Shown in pieces: positions 17,884-28,900 of a DNA stretch of 64,000 bases; the stretch's first letter is position 1, and the number at the start of each line of letters is the position of its first letter. The position numbers were made by a program, and so were the translations under genes. The stretch is taken from assembly GCF_029029505.1 (NCBI RefSeq), contig NZ_JAKJSD010000006.1, positions 1 through 64,000 on the forward strand, read 5' to 3'. Under the pieces are notes generated by a model. The model did not search any database and was not told the origin of the DNA. It was given only the letters and a program-made list of their open reading frames with translations. Source of the stretch: Ancylomarina sp. DW003 (GTDB taxonomy: Bacteria > Bacteroidota > Bacteroidia > Bacteroidales > Marinifilaceae).

Positions 17884-19122
17884 ATGAATCTTATTGAAAC
17901 TTTTTCAGAATTTAAAGAGTTAAAAAACATCGATCGTGCAACCATGATGAGTGTTTTGGAAGATGTATTCCGAAACCTTCTATTGAAAAATTACGGTACT
18001 GATGAAAACTTTGACATCATCATTAACCCTGACAAGGGTGATTTGGAGATTTGGAGAAATCGTGAAGTAGTTGCTGATGCTGATATTGAAGATAAAAACC
18101 TTCAAATCACACTATCTGAAGCTAAGAAAATAGATGAAGATTATGAACTTGGTGAAGAGGTAACTGATGAAGTTAAATTCTTAGATTTTGGACGTCGTTC
18201 AATTCTGACACTTCGTCAAAACCTATCAGCTCGTATTATGGAGCTTGAGAAGGATAATATCTTTAATACTTACAAAGACAGGATTGGTGAGATTATCACT
18301 GGTGAAGTTTATCAGATTTGGAAAAAAGAGATTCTTGTTATCGACGATGAAGGTAACGAGTTGATTATGCCAAAAACAGAGCAGATTCCTTCGGATTATT
18401 TCCGTAAAGGTGAAACTCTGAGAGCGGTTGTTGTTCGTGTTGAAGTGAAAAACAACAGTCCTCTTATTATTATATCCAGAACATCTCCTGTATTCCTTGA
18501 GCGTTTATTTGAACTTGAGGTTCCTGAGATTTTTGATGGATTGATTACAATCAAAAATATCGTTCGTACTCCTGGTGAGAGAGCAAAGGTTGCAGTAGAA
18601 TCATACGACGAGCGTATTGATCCTGTTGGAGCTTGTGTTGGTATGAAAGGATCGAGAATTCACGGTATTGTTCGTGAGTTGAGAAACGAAAATATCGACG
18701 TCATTAATTATACAACAAACACCTCTTTGTTTATTTCACGTGCACTTAACCCAGCCAAAGTAAACTCGGTTAAGTTTAACGATGAAACTAGCAAAGCTGA
18801 AGTATACTTAAATCCAGAAGAAGTATCTTTGGCAATTGGTAAAGGTGGTTTAAATATAAAACTTGCAGGTCAACTTACTGGTTACGAAATAGACGTTTAT
18901 CGTGAGAAAGTACAAAGTGAGGTTGAAGGTGAAGAAGATGTAAACTTGTCAGAATTTAATGATGAGATTGAAGCTTGGATCATCGAAGAATTTAAGAAAA
19001 TAGGTTGCGACACTGCCCGTTCTGTGTTGGAACTTACAGCAGAGGAATTAGAAAAAAGAACAGATCTTGAGATCGAGACTATTGAAGAAGTATTAAATAT
19101 CTTGAATTCAGAATTTGAATAG
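17884..19122 (+). CDS. nusA: transcription termination/antitermination factor NusA
   Basis: A 412-residue NusA that binds RNA polymerase and modulates pausing and termination. An N-terminal polymerase-binding domain (about 1-125) is followed by an S1 domain (about 130-200) starting GEIITGEVYQIW. Two KH domains then run from about 230 to 345, with GACVGMKGSRIHGIVREL and VSLAIGKGGLNIKLA. A short helix-hairpin tail (355-412) follows. It lacks the duplicated acidic repeats of E. coli NusA, which is normal outside gammaproteobacteria. It lies 20 nt after rimP. Confidence 0.96.
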   Translation: MNLIETFSEFKELKNIDRATMMSVLEDVFRNLLLKNYGTDENFDIIINPDKGDLEIWRNREVVADADIEDKNLQITLSEAKKIDEDYELGEEVTDEVKFLDFGRRSILTLRQNLSARIMELEKDNIFNTYKDRIGEIITGEVYQIWKKEILVIDDEGNELIMPKTEQIPSDYFRKGETLRAVVVRVEVKNNSPLIIISRTSPVFLERLFELEVPEIFDGLITIKNIVRTPGERAKVAVESYDERIDPVGACVGMKGSRIHGIVRELRNENIDVINYTTNTSLFISRALNPAKVNSVKFNDETSKAEVYLNPEEVSLAIGKGGLNIKLAGQLTGYEIDVYREKVQSEVEGEEDVNLSEFNDEIEAWIIEEFKKIGCDTARSVLELTAEELEKRTDLEIETIEEVLNILNSEFE

Positions 19123-19184
19123 TCAGTTTTAATCCTCAATATTTTTAGTTTAAGATACAGACATTTAACAGTTAACTTCAGAAT

Positions 19185-22166
19185 ATGACAAAAGTCAATA
19201 AAAATATAAGACTTAGTAAACTAGCACGAGAATTCAATGTAGGTATTACTACTATTGTGGAATTCTTGAACAAAAAAGGGATTGAAATGGATTCAAACCC
19301 TAATAACAAAGTGTCCGGAGAGGCTTATGATATTCTTGCAAAAGAATATAGTTCAGATTTGAATCTGAAGAAGGAATCCGAGAAAGTAAATCTGAAGAGC
19401 ACGCGTGAGAAGAAAGATCCGGTATTTTTGGAAGGTTCGGAACCCGTGAAAGAAGAAACTGTAGAAACGCCTAAAGAAGAAGAACCAAAGAGTGCTGTTA
19501 AGGTTGTTGGGAAAATTGATTTAGATGCTGTATCGAAACCAAGTAAGAAAGAAGAAGCAAAGGTAAAGGAATCGAAAGTTGAGGAGAAGCCGATGAAGAA
19601 AGACGAAACTCCTGTATCTAAGAAAGAAGTTGCGACACCTAAGGCTGAATCTAAAGAAAAAGCTAAACAACCTTCGGAGGCTAGTCCCGAAGAACAACCT
19701 GTGAAAATGGAATCGCCTAAAAAAGAGGAAGCAAAACCATCTGACAAGAAAGATGAATTTAAAGTGATTGGGAAAATTGATTTGAATGCAATGAATCAAA
19801 GAACCCGTCCTGCTAAGAAAACAAAAGCAGAAAAGGATGTAGAGAGAAAAGAGAAGCAGAAAACTGTTACTCCTCCTGCAACTAAAAAGCCTGTTGAAAG
19901 CAAACCTGCTAAAACAACAGAAGCGACTCCTGCAACAAAGATAGAGAAGAAAGAAGAAGAAATCTTCAAGTCTTCAACTCAAAAATTGACTGGCCCTAAA
20001 GTTCTAGGAAAAATTGAACTTCCTGTTGAGAAGAAAACATCACAGGCAGATAAAGATAAAGCCAAAAATCAGCGCAAGAAACGTAAGCGTATCAAGAAGG
20101 ATGGCGAAAAAGTTAATGTCGCTGCTCAAAAAGGAACCAACAGACCTAAGGGTACTGGTGCCGGAGCAGGTAATGCCAGACAAGGTGGCAATGACCGAAA
20201 TAAAGGGAAAGATTCTAAATTTAATAAGCTGAGAAGAAAAGCGCCTGTTAAAAAAGAGGTTAGCGAAGAAGATGTTCAAAAGCAAATTAAAGATACTTTA
20301 GCTAGATTAACATCTAAGGGTGGAAAATCGAAAGGCTCAAAGCACCGTCGCGATAAGCGTGACATGGCCAACATCAAGCAACAAGAAATTGCTGAAAAGA
20401 AAGAGGCTGAAAAAAACACAATTAAGCTTACTGAGTTCGTAACAGTAAGTGAACTTGCTTCGATGATGGAGGTTACTGCAACCCAAATTATCGGAACATG
20501 TATGGGACTTGGTCTATTTGTATCAATCAATCAACGATTGGATGCTGAGACAATTTCAGTTGTTGCTGATGAGTTCGGTTTCGAAGCCGAATTCGTTAGT
20601 GTTGAAATTCAGGAGTCTATTATTGAAGAAGAAGACAAAGAAGAAGATTTAATTGACAGAGCTCCTATTGTTACCGTAATGGGTCACGTTGACCACGGTA
20701 AAACATCATTACTTGACTATGTTCGTCATGCGAATGTAATCGATGGTGAAGCAGGGGGTATTACTCAGCATATTGGTGCTTACAATGTGAAACTTGATGA
20801 TGGAAGACGTGTTTCTTTCCTTGATACACCGGGTCACGAAGCCTTTACAGCAATGCGTGCTCGTGGTGCTCAAGTTACCGATATTGTTATTATTATTGTT
20901 GCTGCCGATGATAACGTGATGCCACAAACAATTGAGGCAATCAATCACGCAAGTGCAGCAGGTGTACCAATCGTATTTGCGATCAATAAGATCGATAAAG
21001 ATGGTGCAGATCCAGAAAGAATTAAGAGTGAACTTGCTAACATGAACTACCTGGTTGAAGACTGGGGTGGTAAATATCAGTGTCAGGAAATTTCAGCGAA
21101 AAACGGTGTTAACATCGAAGAGTTACTTGAAAAAGTATTGCTTGAAGCTGAACTACTTGAATTGAGAGCAAATCCAAAGAAACGTGCGATTGGTTCAGTA
21201 ATTGAATCATCACTAGATAAAGGTAGAGGTTACGTTACAACTTTATTGGTTCAAGCAGGAACACTTAAAGTTGGTGATATTCTACTAGCAGGTAGTTACA
21301 CTGGTCACGTTAAGGCTATGTTTAACGAACGTGGTAAGAAAATTGATGCAGTTGGTCCTTCGGAACCAGCATTGATTCTTGGTTTGAATGGTGCACCACA
21401 AGCGGGTGACAATTTCAATGTAATGGAGAGTGAGAAGGAAGCTCGTGGTATTGCTAACAAACGTGAGCAATTACAGCGTGAGCAGGGTCTGAGAACTCAG
21501 AAGCATATTACTCTTGATGAAATTGGTCGTCGTATTGCTATCGGAAACTTCCAGGAACTTAACGTTATTGTTAAGGGTGACGTGGATGGTTCTATTGAGG
21601 CACTTTCTGACTCATTAATCAAACTATCAACTGAAGAAATTCAAGTAAACGTTATTCATAAAGCTGTTGGTCAGATTTCTGAATCAGATGTTATGCTTGC
21701 AACCGCTTCTAACGCGATTATTGTTGGTTTCCAAGTAAGACCTTCAATCGGAGCAAGACGAATTGCTGAGAAGGAAGAAATCGATATCAGATTGTACTCA
21801 ATTATCTACGATGCTATCGAAGAATTGAAATCTGCAATGGAAGGTATGCTTTCTCCTGAGATTAAAGAAGAGATTGTGGCTACTGTTGAGGTTACTGAGA
21901 CATTCAATATATCTAAAGTTGGTACAATTGCAGGTTGTATTGTTCGTGAAGGTAAGATTAAGCGTAGTTCTAAGATTCGTTTAATTCGTGAAGGTATCGT
22001 TATTTACTCCGGAGCTCTTGGTTCATTGAAACGATTCAAGGATGATGTGAAAGAAGTTGCAAAAGGTTACGAATGTGGATTGAATATCGAGAAATACAAC
22101 GACATTAAAGTTGGCGATATGGTAGAAGCTTTCGAAGAGGTAGAAGTTGCTAAGAAGCTAAAATAA
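19185..22166 (+). CDS. infB: translation initiation factor IF-2
   Basis: A 993-residue IF-2 that delivers initiator tRNA to the 30S subunit using GTP. An N-terminal IF2_N module ([12 protein letters not shown]) is followed by a long Lys/Glu/Pro/Ala-rich low-complexity linker (about residues 60-400). A second IF2_N-like module comes next, then the G domain with G1 [15 protein letters not shown] near residue 500, DTPGHEAF and [10 protein letters not shown], and domains II-IV. The linker accounts for many antisense open frames that are not genes. Confidence 0.97.
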   Translation: MTKVNKNIRLSKLAREFNVGITTIVEFLNKKGIEMDSNPNNKVSGEAYDILAKEYSSDLNLKKESEKVNLKSTREKKDPVFLEGSEPVKEETVETPKEEEPKSAVKVVGKIDLDAVSKPSKKEEAKVKESKVEEKPMKKDETPVSKKEVATPKAESKEKAKQPSEASPEEQPVKMESPKKEEAKPSDKKDEFKVIGKIDLNAMNQRTRPAKKTKAEKDVERKEKQKTVTPPATKKPVESKPAKTTEATPATKIEKKEEEIFKSSTQKLTGPKVLGKIELPVEKKTSQADKDKAKNQRKKRKRIKKDGEKVNVAAQKGTNRPKGTGAGAGNARQGGNDRNKGKDSKFNKLRRKAPVKKEVSEEDVQKQIKDTLARLTSKGGKSKGSKHRRDKRDMANIKQQEIAEKKEAEKNTIKLTEFVTVSELASMMEVTATQIIGTCMGLGLFVSINQRLDAETISVVADEFGFEAEFVSVEIQESIIEEEDKEEDLIDRAPIVTVMGHVDHGKTSLLDYVRHANVIDGEAGGITQHIGAYNVKLDDGRRVSFLDTPGHEAFTAMRARGAQVTDIVIIIVAADDNVMPQTIEAINHASAAGVPIVFAINKIDKDGADPERIKSELANMNYLVEDWGGKYQCQEISAKNGVNIEELLEKVLLEAELLELRANPKKRAIGSVIESSLDKGRGYVTTLLVQAGTLKVGDILLAGSYTGHVKAMFNERGKKIDAVGPSEPALILGLNGAPQAGDNFNVMESEKEARGIANKREQLQREQGLRTQKHITLDEIGRRIAIGNFQELNVIVKGDVDGSIEALSDSLIKLSTEEIQVNVIHKAVGQISESDVMLATASNAIIVGFQVRPSIGARRIAEKEEIDIRLYSIIYDAIEELKSAMEGMLSPEIKEEIVATVEVTETFNISKVGTIAGCIVREGKIKRSSKIRLIREGIVIYSGALGSLKRFKDDVKEVAKGYECGLNIEKYNDIKVGDMVEAFEEVEVAKKLK

Positions 22167-22185
22167 TAGCTTTACACACATATTT

Positions 22186-22222
22186 AAAGAGGCTGTTTCA
22201 ATATGAAACAGCCTCTTTTTTT
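22186..22222 (+). terminator. terminator of rimP-nusA-infB
   Basis: AAAGAGGCTGTTTC/GAAACAGCCTCTTT, a perfect 14-bp stem with a 5-nt loop, followed by T7. Confidence 0.92.
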
Positions 22223-22505
22223 ATATTTGCAATTATGATACCAGATTAACACCAAAATCTATCATTTTGTAAAATGTTTCTTTTCAGACACCTTCTTTTA
22301 AAAGCTACAAGCTAACTTTTACTTTTATGCCTGATCTATCTAAAAATCATTTCACCTTATTTAAGAGATGATTCTGAAATTGAATTAATTCTAGCTAAAA
22401 CTAAGTTTCACTCGTTTCTACTTACAAGATAGAAAGCTACATCAAAAATTAGGGCATAAAAAAAGCCCCGATAAATCGAGGCTTCATTATATTTTAAGGC
22501 TACTA
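22223..22505. other. intergenic region between infB and gcvH terminators
   Basis: No gene was seen. A TATATTTG at 22222-22229 follows the infB terminator but leads to no open frame of any length, so it is probably chance. The gcvH terminator lies at its right end. Confidence 0.5.
22457..22484 (-). terminator. terminator after gcvH
   Basis: On the minus strand GCCTCGAT/ATCGGGGC (8 bp with one G-U pair) is followed by T7. Confidence 0.85.
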
Positions 22506-22880
22506 TTAAAGTAATTCTTTGTACTGCTCAGCAGTCAATAGATCTTCAAGTTCTGAAGCTTCAGCAATATTTACTTTAATAATCCAACCGTCACCATAAG
22601 GATCAGAGTTTACCAAGTCTGGAGCATCTTCCAACTTCTCGTTGAATTCCAATACTTCACCACTCAATGGCATAAACATATCAGAAACAGTTTTTACAGC
22701 TTCAATAGTTCCAAAAACTTCTTCTCTATCCAAAGTCTCACCTTCAGTTTCAACTTCGATAAAAACGATATCACCTAATTCTCCTTGAGCAAAATCAGTA
22801 ACACCAATAAAGGCTGCATCACCTTCAACACGAATCCATTCGTGATCTTTTGTAAACTTTAAATTTTCAGGTACGTTCAT
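22506..22880 (-). CDS. gcvH: glycine cleavage system H protein
   Basis: A 124-residue lipoyl-carrier protein that shuttles the aminomethyl group between the P, T and L proteins of glycine cleavage. The lipoylated lysine is Lys63 in [15 protein letters not shown], and the N-terminal [14 protein letters not shown] is standard. gcvT and gcvP are not in the window. It follows sprA in the same direction; ruvA-sprA-gcvH is a recurrent order in Bacteroidota (recalled, not checked). It also has its own upstream -7, so it may be independently expressed. Confidence 0.96.
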   Translation of the reverse strand: MNVPENLKFTKDHEWIRVEGDAAFIGVTDFAQGELGDIVFIEVETEGETLDREEVFGTIEAVKTVSDMFMPLSGEVLEFNEKLEDAPDLVNSDPYGDGWIIKVNIAEASELEDLLTAEQYKELL

Positions 22881-22917
22881 GATAATTCTTGTTTAAGTCT
22901 AGTTCTTTATTTTGCCC

Positions 22918-22951
22918 CAAATTTACATTTTTTTTCCAATTATTAACCAAA
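22918..22951 (-). promoter_or_regulatory. candidate gcvH promoter
   Basis: On the minus strand TTTG (22951-22948), a slightly long 22-nt spacer, then TAAATTTG (22925-22918), an exact -7, about 40 nt before gcvH. Confidence 0.5.
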
Positions 22952-22996
22952 CTCTTATTTCAAAATAGGCTTTTGTTTATGTTATTGGACATAAGT

Positions 22997-25900
22997 CTAT
23001 TGAGCTAAGGTAAAGCGTACACTAACACCAAATTCGGTTGTTGTAGTTGGATAAGAAAGAGAAACATAAGGCTCGTTAACAATTCTATCGTAATATAAAC
23101 GAAGGTTGAAACGACTACTTAAAACATAATCTGCCGACATTTTTATAGTTACAACTTTCTGCCCCGATGTCAATTGATCAACTTCATCAACAATCTTTCT
23201 AATAATTGTATTATTCTTTCTAATAGACAAGTCTCCACGAAGATTTAAACTACTATTAAATTTCTTCTGACTCGACCCCTGACCGATAATTAACCCTAAA
23301 TTGTCAAATCGATAACCTAACCCAAATATAAATTCGCTTGAAGCAACCTCAGTTAACTGCGTATTTGCAAGACTCAATATTAAATTACGTGTTCGTTTAA
23401 TTTCGAATGTTGTAGTGAAATTATTTTTCCACATCATATCAACATTAATCAAAGGATTAAACTGTTCGTTAATTGAAATAGAGTTGGCTTCATACATAGG
23501 TAAATAATCTCCTACCAAATCAAATTCATCAGAGAAACCATTATTGTCTGCCGTGAAATTCAAGTTGTTATTATAAGCCCCAATATTATAAGTTGAAGTG
23601 TAGGAATGGTTCATATTAATCGACTTGAAATAGCGCTTCACAAATGGAATCTTCGATAAACCATCAAATGTTACCCTCCAGTTCGGCATCATCTTCGTGA
23701 TGCTTGGGAATAGCTTATTATACTTACTTCCTCCTCCACCATATGCTTTCAGAAAGGCTGGAATAAGCACTTCTTGAGAAGTTGGACCATAGCCCTCATA
23801 ATAACCTTTTACAATAACTTCTTTTCCGTCTACTTCTATGGTTTTAGGATGATCCTTGTAAGCCTCTCCCCAACGTTTCTTAGCCAAACGAAGAGACTCA
23901 GATTTTCTTGCTGTCAAAAATTCATCGAAGTATTTAGATGAATAATCGCCTGTATTTCCAATACTAAAGAAAGCAGATTTCATACTCATAAAAGTCATAC
24001 TGAAATTACCTGTTAAGGTTTTGTTTTTAGCATCGAACACTGGCTGATCAATTGAAGACTCAGTTTCGTTATAGATATAGAACTCATTTGTATTTTTCGA
24101 ATAAGTTCTGTTTGCATTCAAGTTAATTTTCAATCCCTTTATTGGCTCAATGGTCGATCGGAAAGTGAAATTCTCAGTATGTGTCATCACGTAAGGTGCA
24201 TTCAGTGTCGGATCGGTTGTAATCCATCCCTTACGCGCCGCATCAGCTGCAAAGTTTCTATCCTGATTACCTATTAGGAAATTAAATCCTGGAGCCTTAG
24301 AACCATTATAAGTCTCACCTCCAAAGAAATTTGTTTGAGGTAAATACCCAGGTAAAGTCGTAGAATTCGTTTCCGAATAACCTATTGAGATATTTCTTAC
24401 ACTCATTCCTAATCTTAAAATACCTTCACCGGCTTTCACCAATATGTTATCCCTCTCTTCTACCCTTCCACTAATTCTAACCCGAGCATTTTTCACTGAT
24501 TTCTTTGCAATTACTCTTACCCTATTTCCTGAAAGTGGGCGGTACTCAACTCGAACTTCTTTTCCTTCCAAATCGTAAACCTTCACTTGGATATCTTTAG
24601 TGCCTAATTTATGGAAAACCGTTTTCCCTACATTAGCTTTTAGTTCATCAATTTCTCCCTCAAAATTAACTTTCTCGTATTTCTTACTTCTCGATTTATA
24701 ACGACGAGAACTGCCGTACTTCTGATTAATTCTTTTTAGAAATTTCGATTTATTATAAAGGTTTACCAAGTTCATTTGTCCATTCACTTGAATGTTGTTC
24801 GAGTTACGAACAATATTTCCATGATCAAATGATTCATCTTCGAGAATAGCACCAGCATTCCAATCGTATGATCCCGTATAGCGGGTTGTTAATGAAGTCC
24901 AGTTTAAAAATGGAATTTTATTAATTGGTACCTTATAGGTCACGTTAAAATTATGGTGATACTTTACATTACGGCCACCGTCCATAATATTATTCCAAAT
25001 CGAATCCTTCCAAATATTATAAGCATCACGATCTCTATCCTTATCAACGATTCCATCAGGTTCGTCTATACGAGAAGTATTGGTTGCTGAAAAATCAAAT
25101 TTAAGGTTCTTAGTTAAATTATACTTCAAATCGTAATAACGATACCAATTGAAATTCTTATCGTAAGTTGGTGTTATTAATAAATCCGGTTGTTCAATAT
25201 TTCTAGTTTCAATTTCTCTGTAATATCTCTGAATATCCGACCGAACCGAAAGTTGCGTTGGCATCAAATAAAAGTTGAAATCTCGTAACATTCGCAAATA
25301 AGGCGATCTTAAAGCTTTCGATTTCTTAAATGGCGAATAGTTCTTTGGTCGTGAACTGTAAGTATAATTCAATACACCTCGGTAGTTTTTCTCCAAGTCG
25401 CGAACCTTATTCACATTTCTTGAATAAGTTTCGTTAAACGAATAAGTAGCAGATAAATTCGAAACATCTAAAAGTTTTGCCTTTCCATCTTGTTTCTCTA
25501 TTCTAACATTTGTCAAGTTAAAACTCTTACGTTTGGTATAATCCTGGGCGATATGCTTAATTGAATCTCGTTCCTTTTTATTAGCAGCCTGAGCTAGTGC
25601 TACGTCAAGTGGAATATCAGGATCAAGAGGGTTATATTCTGGATTTGCTGTTTCTTCAGATATCGCATAATACATAGGAATTCTCACTCCTGATTTTTCC
25701 GGGAAAAATTTTCCCAACTCAAGGCTAGCCGAGAAGTCGTATTGGAAAATATCCTCTTTATTTCTACTATTCACGCCATCTTCGATACCACCAAAACCAG
25801 CAGTCATTTTACTACCCGCCCAAGTCAATGTTCCAAGGTCGGCTAATTTAGTCGTTACTCTAAGGTTAGCCGCCCAACCACCATCTTCATCAAAATCGGT

Positions 25901-28900
25901 CAAACGTAATTCGTTTAACCAAACCTCAACAGATTTTTGCTCACCATCATTTTCAATACCTTCCTGAGGATAACGAATACCAATCATTACAGTACGAACA
26001 TTAGCCAGGTTAGGATTACCCTTAATACTAATAATATTATCCTCTGATATAGCTTTCGCATTCTGATCAAGCTCTTGAACATTTCTACTAAACACAGTTA
26101 GTAAATCAGTTGTGGCACCTGCCTGACGCATTTCATTATTTCTCATCTGTTTAATTCCAGAGAAGAGGTTCAATTTAAAATCAAAGCGATTAGCATCTGG
26201 CCAAACGATCAGTCTATCATCCAGATTTTCGTTGGTGTATCTGCCATGAGGCGTCAGCTTAAGTGGTATTTCGTATTCATAGTAGTTGTTCTGATAATCC
26301 GATCCCATTCGAATGAAAACGCGTAAGTCGTCATCTTCAAGATTAAGGTTGGCAATTTGTTCTGCATGCACATCCATCTTTAAGCGGCCATATTTACGAA
26401 CATCCATATTCAGAGTTTTGTAGGCTGCCTTTGCATCACCTTCTTCTAAATCTGTTACTTTTAATTGGATGGCTTGCTCATTCAACTGCAACAACTGTGG
26501 ATTACTTGGGTCCACAACACGATCGATACCTGGAGGCAAGACGTAATTAACAGGTTCCTTCTCCGCATTTTCCTCAATATTAACAGCTGAAATTTCAAAA
26601 CGAGTATCTTCCGATGACGGCGTTAGGTCTGGCTTAAGCGTTTGATCGTATTTTCTCCAATCATCACGAACCAAATCTAAACTTGCAAAACGTAAAACAA
26701 CTTCTTCTTCAAAATTTTTCATCAACATTCTCATGAAACGAATAGAAGTGAAATCATTGATATTACCCAATTTATTACTATGCTCTTCCACTGGTACCTT
26801 AAACTGAAACCAGTTTACAGTTCCTTTTGTTCCATTAGCCAGATCAACCGTACTCTCAACCTTATTTACAATAAAGTTTTGACCCACTTGCATTTCATCT
26901 GGCGCTAGGTGGATTTTATATTCATAATAAGCCTCTGTCTCACTCAAAGTATTATCATGATTAATATCCTCAACATCTGGTAAAGTTGTTGCTGAAGTTG
27001 GATAAGATTCAGGTGATAAATCTGCTGTTGGCGAGTTACCATCAGGTCCATTAAAATTCTTATATCTTTCAAGAATACTTACCTCATTAGCATCAAGTTC
27101 ACCACCTCTAAAATAATGGAAGTTATCACTTGAAGGGTCAGTTATCGCATTTGAATAGGCCTTAGATCCCGCACCTAAACTAGCCGAGTTCTGAACATCT
27201 AAAATATATTTATCAAAAAATGTTTTTTCATCCTCGGTAGATAATCCATCCATACCAACATCCTGATAACGGCGTGATTGATTATCATTATCAAAAGCAT
27301 TTACTAAGGACTGAACCAGCGGTACACGTCCCCATACTGTTGAATCAACTAAAACAATATCCGATCCAGTTGGCAAACCATTCTCAAATCCCTTTCTTGA
27401 GTCACGTAAAATATCCTCTGAAATATTCCCTAGGTTGATTAACACATCACCACCTTTATGCGTCTTGTCATAAGCAAATGGATCCATCATCCAAAACTCG
27501 ATATATGCAATGTTTGCAGCTTCAAAGTCATTGGTTTCAATCTTACGCATAATACCTCCCCAACGAGTTTCCGGATCTCTCAAGGTTCCATCCTCATTCA
27601 TACCTGTTGAAATATCTGAAAATCCGTCAACATCGAAGTTATATGGCCCTTTTTCCGATGGGTAATAGGCTAAATTTAGAACCGAAATATTCGTAGGAAC
27701 TCCAGTTGCAGTTTCCTTATTTGGCCAAATTTCTTCTTCATAAATTTCACGTACATAGTGATTTGATAATTGCTCCTTATCAGAACGAATATGAGCAGGC
27801 GTAGTTGAAGTGTTTCTATTAAAAAGCGGATCAATTACATACCAAGCTAATTTTGCTCGATTATAACCATATGCCAAATCATTATTCAAATCTCCTTCTT
27901 TAAAATCGGGATGATTTTGTGGTGTACTTGCTAAAACCCAGGAGTTATAGTTCTTCATATCAATAGAAGTTTCAGTTCCTTCGAAATCATCGATATAAGC
28001 CGTTCCTGAGCTACCAATCGCTTTATTATGTCCTGGCATTAGCTGGGCAAATTCACCTTCAATAGAAATTTGAGATGGTTCCTTAGTTTCTATAAATGGA
28101 AGTTTATCAACCAAATTGGTTAAGAACATCGATTCTGTCCTATATGATCCATTTAAACCCCAAATGGTATTCGAAATAGGTTCATCACCAATATTTACCT
28201 TCTGCGTTAAAGGCTGTTCAGACAAGTGCATAACTGTTGCACCTAAATTAAAATCGTTGTTAAATTGGTAATCCATTTGAACCCCAACCAAAGTTTTTGT
28301 CTGAATATTGAATAATGAATTACTTTCCGAAGAGATAGAGATTGGTGTTCCAGCTTCCAAAAGAGCTTGGTTAATAATCTTCACTCTACCTAGTGTGTAG
28401 TCTACAGTGTAGTCAATATTCTCTATAAGCTTAATTCCCCCGGCTTTAACTTCAACCGATCCTGGCTGAACATTCAATGCATTCAAAGAAATTTCAGATC
28501 CACCACTAGATTTATAACTACCCTTAAGCGTGTACTTGTTCTTTTCAGCTATTTGTTGAGCTTCATTTTGTGTTTTCTCATATAATTCATCAAAAGCATA
28601 TTTATCAGCAATTGCAGCATTTGTAATCTTCGATCGAAGATAAGATCCAAAAGGCTCAGTAGAAGGGAAAATGACACGCCCCTTATTAGGATAAATAGTT
28701 AAAGCATCAAGAAAGTCAAACATCCCATCGGGACTTGGATCTAATTGCGAATTCAAGTTATCAAGGTTCATCAACCTTAGTAAAATCTCATTCTTTCCAG
28801 CACCATCAACATCTAAATAATTCAATTGAGAACCTGCCTGATCGTTTTGATAAAGAACATTCAGAATAAAATCCTCAGCATTAACTTGGTAAGCTCCAAT

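Noticed and set aside
19325-20530. Long minus-strand open frames inside infB
   Set aside because: They are antisense shadows of the Lys/Glu-rich IF-2 linker, with Ser/Phe-rich low-complexity products.
17399-22166. Any novelty in the rimP-nusA-infB gene order
   Set aside because: This order is conserved widely in bacteria.
22222-22229. TATATTTG after the infB terminator as a promoter
   Set aside because: No gene follows on that strand and it overlaps the terminator T-run.
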